Source of the DNA: Gigaspora margarita
Taxonomy: Eukaryota; Glomeromycota; Glomeromycetes; Diversisporales; Gigasporaceae
Assembly (NCBI GenBank): GCA_009809945.1
Contig: WTPW01000795.1
Location: forward strand, 196,579 to 260,578
Direction of reading: 5' to 3'
DNA: 64,000 nucleotides
Positions 36,736 to 47,564 of the stretch are shown piece after piece. A program made the position numbers and the translations under genes. Position 1 is the first letter of the stretch. Each line of letters starts with the position of its first letter. The notes below the pieces were generated by a model. It had not been told where the DNA came from. It searched no databases and worked only from the letters and a program-made list of their open reading frames with translations.

Positions 36736-38240
36736 ACGCACATTTTGATTGACAAAATGTCATGCTGTTTATTCGTGTTTTTATTGGATAAATTAGATCA
36801 TGTGTTAATCGTGATCTAAGCGTGTGAAAAGCTAATCACATCACAATGATGCAAATATTGCATTATCCTTTAATAAGATTAGTAGATTAGTCCAGTCTCG
36901 GTCTACAATAAGACCATTCATTACGAAATTTTTTCAATGACCTAATCGAGCCTAATCAATAAGTTACATATACGTTGCCAGCATCAAAAATAGTTATCAT
37001 CAATTTTCCGGTGTTTCAGGATCATTTAAATCAATATAATTTAATTCTGGGTTTGACTGTATCCAAAAGATGCGAGCAGGGGAGAGAAAGCTGTCATGAC
37101 GTTATGATAGTCTCTGTTATGTGCGGATTGGTTTGGGTGTTATTTCAATATTCCCGTGATCTTCCGCATAATTGCAAATTTGTAATTATTGCAACATGAT
37201 CGTTTGCATGATTATTCAAGTTGACTGCAGTTCAACAGATCGAAAAGATGATTAGGCAGGGCTGCAATGTTTACCCGACACGTGAATAACAGCATGTATA
37301 AATTGTGCACCGGTCAACAATTCCGGGCAGCGTTAATATCAACTTCCAGATCCAGTAATTATGAGGTACCGTGCTGTACAACAAAGATTAGCATCATGGG
37401 CCTACCACAGCACCCCCAATCACCAAGAATTCTCCTCCCTCCTTACCTACCACCCAGCAAAATGGATTTATAAAGCAGATGAAGAACGGAAAATATACTA
37501 AAATTAGACATGACTTTCTATCACCTTCCGGGTCCGGTAATTATGAGGAAATTATAGGAAATCTCCAGCTCCCAAGCAAGATCCGCCAAGCATAACAAAT
37601 TATAACAGCATATATAACAATGCAGCCACATACATGCTTGAATTGCCAAAATGGACCCTGTCTCACTCTCCTATAGATACATATCTTATGGAATACTACT
37701 CAATTCGAAAAAAAAAAAAATCCGAATCAAATATTCCCAGCACATCAAGCGGGAGTGGATCGGATCGCCAAATTTCCGGGTCGTAATGGCCGGAATACAT
37801 CAGTTAGCAGGAGCTATAGTAAAATTATAGCCGAGCATTTTTTACTTAATGAACGACTATAGTTTCATTAGTTAAATTTTTAGTGAATTGATCAGTTCTG
37901 GCCGTTCTGATGCATAGGAATTTTGGGGATCTTCCCATATGAGTTGCTTATGTTATTTGTTGGCTAGCCAGCATTACGCAGGCAGAAAACCACTGGCGCA
38001 ACCATTTTCCGGTGATGTCCTGTTTTAATCTATTTTACATCAGATATACAGATGCATAATTTATATTCTAAATAAAATTAATTTCCGGTACATTATGCCG
38101 GACTCATTTCAATATAAATCACAATGCTTTTCGATATTTATTATCATCATATAATTAATTAATAAAACATGTACGTGCATGAAATTGGATTAATTAAGAA
38201 TCCCAAATTTTCACTTCTGCGGCACTTATTTTTTAAAGTC
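36736..38240. other. unassigned, less AT-rich region with TTTCCGG words
   Basis: Base composition is clearly less AT-rich than its neighbours. TTCCGG-type words recur near 37003, 37344, 37519, 37767, 38002 and 38080, and CCRGTAATTATGAGG occurs at 37355 and 37531. Two short frames (36975-37199, 37267-37473) show no motif. It may be an old element, but I see no ends. Confidence 0.4.
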
Positions 38241-39378
38241 GACGTTCACCAATACAAACTAATTCTGAGGGTGAATATGTTTTGTAACAAAAAACTTTTT
38301 TACAGTAACTCATAGCCGAAGTTATGATAATTCAAAAAACACTAACTCAACCTTAATCACATGCTGCCTCATCAGAATAGTAAGTTTTCATGGAGAAGCC
38401 ATGATAATTCAAACACAGATTACCGTGGTCACCAAAATAGCAGGTAAATTTTGTAATAGTTTTTTACAATAACAGAGAAAAATTATGATAATTCAAATAC
38501 AACTCATTCTTAACTACTATGTGCCTGCATTAGCAAGTTCTATAATAAAATTTTTATGCCAACATATGATAGAAATGAAATTCTAATGCAAATTAACTCA
38601 ACACATATCGTAGTAGGTAACGAACAATAAGTAAGTTCTGTAACAGAATTTTTTCCAGTAGCTTAGTAACCGAATCCTTTACAGTAATTCACAGTAGAAA
38701 TTATGTTAAATCCAATGCAACTAATTCAATCTCAACAACAAACTGTGGTCACTGTGATAGTGGGTAATCACATACTGAGGAGAGCAAGTAAGTTTTTAAA
38801 CAGAATTTTTTTGGTAACTAATAGTAAAAATCATGCAACCAAATTCTTTATTACAGTATAATAGAAATTACGATAATTCCAAAGTACTGACTTAACCACA
38901 TACTGTGAATACCAGAATATTAAGTAAGTTCCGTATCAGATTTTTTAGACAACTTCAATACTAACTCAATCACTTTATGTACCTCATTAGCAATCAACTT
39001 CTGTAAATTCACGGCATATCATGAAAATTCCAATACTACCAAATCAATCTTAATCATTAGCTAATAAGTTCAGAAACAAGGTTTTTATATGGAATGAGAA
39101 TTCAACTATGAATACAACTTTAATTACTATTTGTACAGCATGAACAAGTAAGTTCTATTAACAGAATTCTTTACAGTAACTCAATGTATAAGTCATGATA
39201 ATTCTAATGCATCTTAGAATAATTCTGTAACAGAATTTTACAATAACTTACAATAGAAATCCGATAACAAATTTTTTATAGTAATGAAACATCGAGTGAG
39301 TTCCATAACAAAATTTTTACAAAAGTTCTAATGCTAACTTAACTACTATGTATATTATATTAGCAATAATAAATTCTA

Positions 39379-39835
39379 CAGTACCGGACAGCAAAAACCA
39401 TCCATTTTTTTTTTAAAGGCGCCAAATTTGAGAATTTTATAACGATTCTGATTGGCTAATTTTTGTGTAACAAAATTATGATTGGTTAAAAATATAAAAA
39501 TTATTTTTTTTATATAATAAGTGCCAAATTTTGGATTTTATATAATTTTTAATAATAAATATTAACCAATCAAATCGCGAGCACGTGATTATGCAGCAAT
39601 CTGATTGGTTAATTGTCCTGCGCCAAATTTCTACTTTACTATTAAAATTGCTAAACTTTAAACCCTTATAACTTCTTTAAAAAGCAAGTTATCAAAAATC
39701 TGTCTTACAGATTTGTAGTTTAGGTTACAAATAAAAAATTTGTAAGAGGGATTTTTAAAATAATTACTTGTTGTGAAGTTATTAGACTTTAAACAATGCC
39801 GAAAAAAAATGGATGGTTTTTGCTGTCCGGTACTG
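39379..39835. mobile_element. Tc1/mariner-type MITE with long perfect ends
   Basis: Ends CAGTACCGGACAGCAAAAAC and its complement GTTTTTGCTGTCCGGTACTG continue into ATGGATGG/A-tract pairing (about 33 bases, no mismatch seen), flanked by TA (39377-39378, 39836-39837). The interior has short GGCGCCAAATTT-type words and no frame. High end identity suggests recent movement. Confidence 0.88.
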
Positions 39836-40316
39836 TATAACTAAATTCTTTATATAACTCATACTAGAAACTACATCATAATAACATGATGTAGTTACCA
39901 TAATAGCGAGTAAGTTCTGTAATAGTATTTTTTATATAAAATCATGACAATTCCGATACTACATCTACTGTATTAGTAAACTAAAGGTAACAAACTATTT
40001 ATAGTAAATTGATAAAAATTATGATAATTCTGATGCAACCAACAAAATCCAAACACGTACTATGGTTAATGATATCTGATAAAACTATTTTTGCAGTGAC
40101 AAATTAGTTTTGTCAATTATTTCATCTGACGAATCCTTGATGGAATTACGAATGATTGACAAAGTTCTGACTCTTGATGAAATAAATTTCACTAATAAAA
40201 TATAAAAATAGAGCCACCTTCTTTTGGTGAGTTTTTTTTATAACGACTTATGGATACTCTGAATCTTAAAATTTTTTCAAATTATTATTATTTGATCTAT
40301 CATATTAAAATATAGT

Positions 40317-40390
40317 ACTGTATACTTCCGAAATTAAGCACCTTTTTTTTGTATGTAATGCAGGCCAAGGTGTTTAATTTCGGAAGTATA
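40317..40390. mobile_element. mini copy of the TA-flanked family
   Basis: TGTATACTTCCGAAATTAAG pairs with TTAATTTCGGAAGTATA over a 25-base centre. It lacks the interior of the larger copies. Confidence 0.6.
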
Positions 40391-41479
40391 CTAATTGATG
40401 GACTTACTATTCAGATGTTCTCCTTTCAACCTTCTCAATTCCTATACCATATTGATAACAGAATTCAAAATTACACCAACAGATTTAAATCGATAGCTGA
40501 TGTTCATGTTAACGTGATGATCTATAAGTTTTTCTTTGTGATTTTACTATATACCTAACTAACTCAACTACTATATATTGTATTAGCAATAATAATTTCG
40601 ATAACTGAATTCTTTACAAAAACTCAATAGAAATTACATGTTAATCACATATTGTAATTAAAAATATAGCGAATATGTTCTGTAATATAATTTTTTATCA
40701 AGAAATATTAACACAATTACTTATGTACTTTATTAGCAATTAAGTTTTGTAACAGAATTTTTTTAAGATAATTCTAATGCTTACTCAACCTTAATCACTG
40801 TATATATCACATTAAAGAGTAAACTCTATAACTAATTTTTTTTTTTGCAATAACTCATTGTGAAAATTTCAATAACTTACTGGATCTTCCATTTACTTCG
40901 TTCATCAGATAGAAATTTTGTAACAGTATTTATTATAGCAAATTATAATAAAAATTACGATAATACTGAAACAAAATTCTTTATTACAGTACAAATTATG
41001 ATAATCCCAATATAACCATAACACATAGCAGGTAAATTCTGACAGAATTTTTACAGAATTATCGGTAGAAATCATATCATCATTATTAACTCAATCTTAA
41101 CTATTTATGTACTGTATTTAGCAAATAAGCTTTGTAACAAAATTCCTTACTGTAAAATCATAATAGAAATCACGATAATTTTATCAAACAGCTCAATCTT
41201 AACTGCATACTGCGGTCACCGAATAGTGAGTAAGTTCTGTAAGAGCTTTTATAACGATCCAGCAGAAATTATAATTAATCTTAATTATTGAGTATACAAT
41301 ACCACTTTGGCAAGTAAATTCCGTAACAGAATTCTTTACTGTAATAATTATAAATAATAATAATTCTGATACAATTTATACAAATTTAATTATATACTCT
41401 GAGCACTATAATAGAGGGTAAGTTCTGTAATAGAATTTTAATGACAAGTTACTAATGATTTAAATAAAATACTGAATAA

Positions 41480-41506
41480 GATAGGTGGCGCGAAGTGCCA
41501 CCTATC
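41480..41506. repeat. short perfect hairpin
   Basis: GATAGGTGGC and GCCACCTATC pair perfectly across GCGAAGT. It lies just beyond the last recognisable DNA-PKcs exon. Confidence 0.7.
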
Positions 41507-41540
41507 GAACTAGTAAATAATAATAATACCTTGAAACTAC

Positions 41541-43570
41541 CAAGCACTTGGTTTAAGCAAATCCTGAAATAGTTGTTGCAACCTATCTTCTTCCATAAAC
41601 TTTTTTGCTGGTGCGCAAAATATCCAACACCTCGAACAGCAATAGAAAGATCTTTTGTATGTTGATCCTTTGATTCTGTCTCCTGCTTTTGATCACTGCT
41701 ACTAGTCTTCCATATGTTTACAAATATCGATAAAAAACGTAAAAAAGGCAATTTATGTAAACATTTATGTAATTATTGAAACTATAATACAAATAATCAT
41801 ACAATTGTCATAACGAATATATAATATAATATATATTCAATGGGTGGCAATCATTTCACCGACAATCACTTCACAGACACCTCATTTCACCGACAAATTA
41901 TCCACCGACAAGTTCATTTTACCGAAAGTTCATTTCACCGAAGCTCATTTCACCGACAAAGTAATTCTGGTCATTGTCATTAGGGTTAGGGTAGGGTCAG
42001 GGTAAAATTAGGGTTAAAGTTAGCGTGTTGTATAGAAAAAACCTTGTCAGTGAAATGAGCTTCGGCCAAATGAGCTGTCGGTAAAATGAACTTGTCGGTG
42101 AATAATTTGTCGGTGAAATGGGGTGTCTGTGAAGTGATTTTCGGTGAAATCATACGGACCCATATTCAATATACCTCCACACATTGTCTTTAATGAGACC
42201 CAATATCATTTGAATTACAAAGCGGCAATCTTTTAAAATGAAGATAATAATATTACAACTTGGCACAAATTTTTTTATACAGTAAATTAAACAGAAACAA
42301 AATTATGCTTTTTTTAAAAATTCTCCAATAGATTTAGAAGCCGCACGTCTAACGTAATTATTTTTATGATCACGACATTTCCAAAGACAAGCCCATACCT
42401 CACGATAATGCTGCAAGTAATAATGCCAAATATGTTTGAATGATCAGATATATGATCGAAACCAGCTTTAATTCAGGAATAAAATGATTATAATTAGCAA
42501 TGTAATTATTATGATTAATATAATTAATATAATTCGATAAAGAATATCTATAAAAAATGGATGATAAAATACTTTTTGCAATATCATAATGACATTCATT
42601 CTCGACCATAGTAATGCTTCTTAAAATGCATTGAAATACATATTCCTCTTGCTGTGCTAAAAGTCAATCAACCACATGATAAATAGCTTTTTAATAAAAA
42701 AAAATAGTAAAAAAATAATAAAATAACAATTATCATCATTATCACTAAATTAGAACAAACCTTTTTTCAATGAATCAGGAAAACTAAATAAGAAATAATG
42801 CAAGCATTTAAAAGCAGCATTTGAATGATCAGGATCTTTTAATTTTTTATAAAAACACGTAAAAGTTTATCGTTTATCACGATCTTTTTCCGAATGTTCA
42901 GGGAATCTATATGCGATTATACCCAACGTGGTAAGAATTTCCGCCATAACTACATTATAAACAAAACATAAAAATCAATTACATTAAGGAAATATATATA
43001 TATATGTGCATATATATGCATATATATAACCAAATAATAATATACAAAATATAAACCTTTAACACTTTGTTGCATTTTACTCTGAACAAAAACACAATCT
43101 AGATATCCAATAAAGAAATTGTACCGTATAATATTGTTAAATTTCTATTATTATTATTATTTTGATAAGGTTTTTAGAGAAGGAAATAATAAAGTTAGTT
43201 ACCGTTGAAGTATATCTTCCATGTGCATTTTTTTTAGGATCAATTATTCGTACACTTGAATCCAACATTGCAACCATTGGTTTAAAAGATGCAGCACGTA
43301 CAAAAGCTTCATCAATATGTTGAAGTGTGAAACATGCGTCCTATTAAACAAAATTTATAATATTAGAAAAAAAAAAAGAATTATATCATAAATGAAAAAT
43401 AATAATTTCCACATACCCTAATCTTGATTGAATACGGTTCAATATCGGATCTTACTTTTTGTATATAAAGAAATAGAAATTCTAAAAGATGCAATCTTTG
43501 CTTTTGGGCATTGTCTACTAAAAATTTAATTATTCCTGTTTTTGGATCAAATAGAAATTTGATGCGAAGT
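41541..43570 (-). pseudogene. PRKDC: DNA-PKcs-like N-terminal HEAT region, multi-exon relic
   Basis: Exons joined by GT-AG introns align in order with the start of vertebrate DNA-PKcs: 43417-43570 (QKQRLHLLEFLFLYIQKV, then IEPYSIKIR against human IAPYSVEIK), 43203-43340 (starting DACFTLQ), 43057-43081, 42761-42949 (ILTTLGIIAYRFPEHSE against YELLGLLGEVHPSE), 42305-42660 with an intron at about 42466-42572 (QHYREVW, KSIGEFLKK), and about 41541-41780 (DLSIAVRGVGYFA against ELSIAIRGYGLFA). Phases match across four introns. DNA-PKcs is the PI3K-like kinase of end joining. Damage: an in-frame TAA at 42867-42869, one-base shifts near 42424 and 41614, probably a further stop near 41775, and a foldback inserted at 41842-42161. 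Only about the first tenth of the gene is present; the rest is replaced by the tandem array. The first exon is not secure. TOR N-terminal HEAT repeats were considered but fit less well. Confidence 0.75.
41842..42161. mobile_element. Mutator-like foldback with TTAGGG core
   Basis: Inverted ends GGGTGGCAATCATTTCACCG and the complement of CGGTGAAATCATACGGACCC lie between a perfect 9-base duplication, ATATTCAAT (41833-41841, 42162-42170). The arms are tandem TTTCACCGACAA words and their complement; the centre (about 41980-42020) is TTAGGGTTAGGGTAGGGTCA. Nine-base duplications are typical of Mutator-like elements. It lies in the gap between two DNA-PKcs exons. Confidence 0.85.
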
Positions 43571-43689
43571 CTAATAAAAAAAAATTAGATGATTAATAAA
43601 TGTTTTTTTTTGTTAAAATAGATATTCAAAAAATATTGAAAATACCAATTTCTTGAACGTCAATATCATTTAAAGCAATTTGTTCGATA

Positions 43690-44349
43690 TTTTTGAATTT
43701 GGTATAATTTATAAATAAAATTCCATTATTGTTTATAGTCGAAAAATTGCTAGAGAATTTTTATTGTTCAGAGAGTAGACTTTAATAAGAAGAGTACAAA
43801 AATATATATTTATGGTTTTCCGCATTCCTAAGTTTTACGCAGAAAAGATTCCCAAATAATATATGCTTTGCAACGGAATTTTAAGTAATGCTTAGTGAGA
43901 ATTTCTATTGAATATAAACTTAGGATTAAGATGTTTTCAAGTACCTTAATCAATCGGTTGTAACCAGCCTGGAGTAAATTTTAACAACATTGACATTTTA
44001 TTTGATGCTTATTTTGGTTTATTTCGGGTTATTTCTAAATTCGTTTGTATTGACCTTAAATTTAATGAATTTCGATTTATTGATTAATATTTGGTGTATC
44101 CTAATATTTTTTATATAATACTACTTGTACTTGAGTGTAACGTATCAGTTCTAGTGCTGTTCACAAAATTTTTTTAGCGATTTCATTTTATATTTATAGA
44201 AACAAATGATGTAGAGCTTTGCATTCTTTTAAGTAAATATTTGTGAATTATTGATCTTTTGTTTTGGGCACTGATTCGCCTTACTTGAGGTAACTGCGTT
44301 TGATCTTTTCTTTCCCATACTAAATCTCAAACGTGGTTATTTATCACGG
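43690..44349. repeat. segmental duplication, copy A left part
   Basis: Matches 59222-60015 base for base with scattered differences (shared words TATAGTCGAAAAAT, GAATTTTTATTGTTCAGAGA, ACGCAGAAAAGATTCCCAAA). It contains no gene. The duplication continues after the insertion at 44350. Confidence 0.85.
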
Positions 44350-45218
44350 TGTTACTATCGGATAGGGAGAGCGTCAGATTAGGGGGGCCAGATTTAGATC
44401 AGCGATAGTGAACGAAAGAAGGAATACATAAGGTCGTGTTTATAAATATGAGGAAAGGGGATTCAAGGAGAGATGATACAAAAGCATAATTAAATAAATA
44501 AAGTCATGATATACGATATAACAAACATTCACTAAGGAGTCTTTATTATAAAGGAGAAACATTAATGCACTTTTTGATTCAACTCACTAATGATCTTAAC
44601 TAACTGAAGATACATGAAGAGAGAATACATCGGACTTATATACATGTTCGATATACATAAATAATTAAACTAGTCAATTGTCGGAACAACTTCCTTCCGA
44701 TATTACTAATCTTTAATTCCTTCAAAACCAATGAAACTTCCCTTCGCATTACCATCTTCTTTAAGGCATTACACCCGAAACATTAATCTCGACATCTGCT
44801 TTTCTAAGTATTCATCGGGCTAACAGATTTGCGATAATATATAAAGGCTTTAATTGTTTAACGATGCTTTGTATTGTTCTTGCATCGAACCAATTCATAT
44901 TTACGCGTCACAGAATAATGTACAGTAGTATGAATTCAGGTATAGCAATTAAACATATCTATAGAAGTACATATATGGAAATAGGAACAACTATAGATAA
45001 TAATTAAATAAGATCTATATATGGTAATAACGTAGAGTATGTAAAGATTAACAAAATAGGAAAAGGACGAAGGATAAAATTAGTAAGGTGGGACGATATA
45101 AGGGCGATCGGAAGTATCATCAATTAATTATTATGTAAGGGAAAATGATGATCATAAGGCCGATGTATAATAAAGAAATGCTGTGATTTTATGGCGCAGA
45201 GTTATTATCATAGCAACA
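44350..45218. mobile_element. solo LTR-like insertion (fossil)
   Basis: 869 bases, TGTTACTATC at the left and TAGCAACA at the right (TG...CA), flanked by ACGG on both sides (44346-44349, 45219-45222). The duplicate block near 60011-60019 has a single ACGG and no insertion, so the boundaries are certain. There is no coding sequence; a solo LTR is the best reading. Confidence 0.7.
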
Positions 45219-45375
45219 ACGGCACAAATTCTGCAAGGTAATTTGATTTCGATTTTAATTCGTGACATTTCATGACGCGTAAGTGTGTTGTATTTAATTA
45301 TGCAACATGTCAATATGTGAAATAACACAAAACAATCAATATAATTTCTTTGGAAAATAAGTTAATTAATTGAAA
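45219..45375. repeat. segmental duplication, copy A middle part
   Basis: Matches 60013-60165 (GGTAATTTGATTTCGATTTT, CATTTCATGACGCGTAA). Confidence 0.85.
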
Positions 45376-46385
45376 AGCGTGTCAACGAAGTGACAGGGCG
45401 ATCATTATTCGAGATCAGATGACTTTATGACCGATTACGTACAGGTTTTGTTATGTATCCTTTTATGGTTATTCTTTGATTATTGTCGTGAGATTTTGTA
45501 ACTTGTATTTACAGGTTTTTCAGATTTGCATATGATTTTGATATTCACATGGTTATGATTATTGTTAGATCGATAAGGGATAATGACTGTGGCCAAGTAT
45601 GAACCAGTGATACGGGAGGAGTATTTAAGGCCGAGAATCTCAGTGAAGAAGGTTATCTTTCTTTTCGCTATCGCTCGCCTTGTGAAGGCTGGCTCTATCA
45701 CCCTCCCTTACCCACCCGAATTCAAGNAAGCAGTGTTGTTTCTTTTACTAGATCAGGCTCCACGGCTGCAAGGACCTGTAGTGTACCTGGCTCCACGGCT
45801 GCAAGTGGCAGTGCAAGGACCAGAGGTAGTTGGCTCCGCGGCTGCAAGTGGCAGTGCAAGGACCTGTTTTGTACCTGGCTCCACGGCTGCAAGTGGCGGT
45901 GCAAGGACCAGAGGTAGTTGGCTCCGCGGCTGCAAGTGGCAGTGCAAGGACCTGTTGTGGACCTGGCTCCACGGCTGCAAGTGGCGGTGCAAGGACCAGA
46001 GGTAGTTGGCTCCGCGGCTGCAAGTGGCAGTGCAAGGACCTGTTGTGTACCTGGCTCCACGGCTGCAAGTGGCGGTGCAAGTAGTTGGCTCCACGGCTGC
46101 AAGTGGCAGTGCAAGGACCAGTTGTTGTATTTGGCCCCACGGCTGCAAGTGGCAGCGCAAGGACCAGAAGAATGAACCTCGCTCATATCGGCATGAACAT
46201 AGTTACCGATTCTCTTTTCAGCTATGAGAAGATTTCCCTCTATACGAAGGCATTTTGATCCGTGAATGGTCGGATCGTCGCTATGGTGGAAATGTGATCA
46301 TGTATATTAGAGCCAATAAGGGTAGCGAACCCTTATCCCATATGTTTTTCAGATTTTGTAAATAAAGTCATTCAGTTTTTTTGAA
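45376..46385. mobile_element. unclassified insertion carrying a GC-rich minisatellite
   Basis: This stretch is absent from the duplicate block at 60.17-60.34 kb. It starts near TGTCAACGAAGTGACAGGG and ends near AATAAAGTCATTCAG. It contains a short frame before the minisatellite (45583-45726) and a GILIREWSDRRYGG-type segment after it (46246-46370, ending TAA), preceded by a TTTTCAG acceptor-like site. I recognise neither. An LTR-type origin is possible but not shown. Single Ns are at 45727 and 46539. Confidence 0.45.
45756..46170. repeat. GC-rich minisatellite with 88-base higher-order unit
   Basis: Copies of GGCTCCACGGCTGCAAGTGG start at 45756, 45789, 45832, 45877, 45920, 45965, 46008, 46053, 46087 and 46133. 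Spacings alternate 43 and 45, so an 88-base dimer (one half with ACCAGAGGTAGTT, the other with ACCTGTTGTGTACCT) is repeated three times, with shortened units at the ends. It is open in all six frames, which explains the overlapping Ala/Gly/Arg-rich frames; I do not call these proteins. Confidence 0.92.
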
Positions 46386-46946
46386 CTATCAACAGGCATT
46401 ATTCCTATATTATAATTTTTTTCTTTCATATTAACTTCAAAGTAAAATAATATTGTAAAAGAATCTGATTATTAATTTACGCTCTAATAACAATTTACAG
46501 TTATAAAACTTTAAGAGATTTTTAATATCAAAGTTACTNTTGGCCCCACGGCTGCAAGTGGCAGCGCAAGGACCAGAAGAATGAACCTCGCTCATATCGG
46601 CATGAACATAGTTACCGATTCTCTTTTCAGCTATGAGAAGATTTCCCTCTATACGAAGGCATTTTGATCCGTGAATGGTCGGATCGTCGCTATGGTGGAA
46701 ATGTGATCATGTATATTAGAGCCAATAAGGGTAGCGAACCCTTATCCCATATGTTTTTCAGATTTTGTAAATAAAGTCATTCAGTTTTTTTGAACTATCA
46801 ACAGGCATTATTCCTATATTATAATTTTTTTCTTTCATATTAACTTCAAAGTAAAATAATATTGTAAAAGAATCTGATTATTAATTTACGCTCTAATAAC
46901 AATTTACAGTTATAAAACTTTAAGAGATTTTTAATATCAAAGTTAC
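46131..46946. repeat. 407-base exact direct repeat around one N, likely assembly artefact
   Basis: 46131-46538 and 46540-46946 appear identical, with only an N at 46539 between them. The first copy stops at AAAGTTACT; the second continues into unique sequence. The duplicate block at 60.34-60.50 kb has this flank once. This is what an unmerged overlap of two contig ends looks like. Confidence 0.8.
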
Positions 46947-47564
46947 TTGTCCTCTAATAGTTTTTCTTAAAACCACATATAATTAATAAAATTATACTAT
47001 CATATATATTAAATAACTTCTATTGTGTAAAATATCTTTCAAGAAATATCATAATTTTAAAAGTCTATAGAAGTTCAATTTAAACTTTATCTGTTATCTG
47101 TGATGGTATAAAATAATATACAACATAAAAATTGAGTAATGGTGCACAAAACAGTTACAGTATCCATGCTATGACTTAAAATAAAGCATTACAACAAGTC
47201 ATGCATAACTTAATTATGAAACAGTTTATTCCAATGCCTTGAGATTCTACGGCATCATTACCTCTTACTATACAGTAGATAGTACTTCAACCATTAATAG
47301 ATCTACAGTACCTTTTCCGACGTTATGTAGCGTTATGCAGTGTGATGCAACTTGAGTTTCTCTACCAAACTATTTTATTAGTAAACTCGTGATTGGGGGT
47401 TTTTTTAAAGCTGTTGTTTAACGTTGATCCCGGATTTGAATGCTGGTAACTTAACGTAATTTACGGGTGGTAATCTTCCTAATTAGAGAATAGATGCAAT
47501 ACTATTTATAGTCTATGTTACATAACTTTTTTTTAAAAAAAATTCCGTTCAATTGCACTAATTC
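46947..47564. repeat. segmental duplication, copy A right part (F-box copy 3 upstream)
   Basis: Continues the match to 60500-61043, including TTCCAATGCCTTGAGATTCT and TACAGTAGATAGTACTTCAA. It holds the promoter-like box of copy 3. Confidence 0.85.
47500..47513 (+). promoter_or_regulatory. conserved upstream box of F-box copy 3
   Basis: TACTATTTATAGTC, 52-65 bases before the ATG. The upstream half GTAGATCATCT seen in copies 2 and 4 is missing here. Confidence 0.5.

Larger units (their letters stand above)
38240..41450. repeat. degenerate tandem array, unit about 100-130 bases
   Basis: About 25 drifting copies of a unit containing GTAAGTTCTGTAACAGAATT, TTTTTTACAGTAACTCATAG, ATTATGATAATTC and ACTAACTCAATCTTAA. 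Good examples start near 38636, 39147, 39910, 41231 and 41419. A TA-flanked element (39379-39835) and a mini palindrome (40317-40390) are inserted. The array ends next to the DNA-PKcs relic. Confidence 0.75.

Noticed and set aside
36975-37473. Two frames of 74 and 68 codons
   Set aside because: No motif and no splice structure linking them.
41975-42030. True chromosome end or internal telomere fusion
   Set aside because: Only a few TTAGGG units, in the centre of a foldback with a 9-base target duplication.
42400-42609. Separate 69-codon minus-strand gene
   Set aside because: It is a DNA-PKcs exon plus an unspliced 107-base intron, not an independent gene.
41541-43570. TOR N-terminal HEAT region as identity
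   Set aside because: One exon resembles TOR, but the ordered match of all exons and the LSIAIRGYG-like motif fit DNA-PKcs better.
45756-46170. CRISPR array
   Set aside because: The repeats are contiguous 43/45-base units without unique spacers, and the genome is eukaryotic.
45583-46227. Several 73-154-codon frames on both strands
   Set aside because: The GC-rich minisatellite has no stops in any frame; only the short flanking parts could be coding and they are not recognised.
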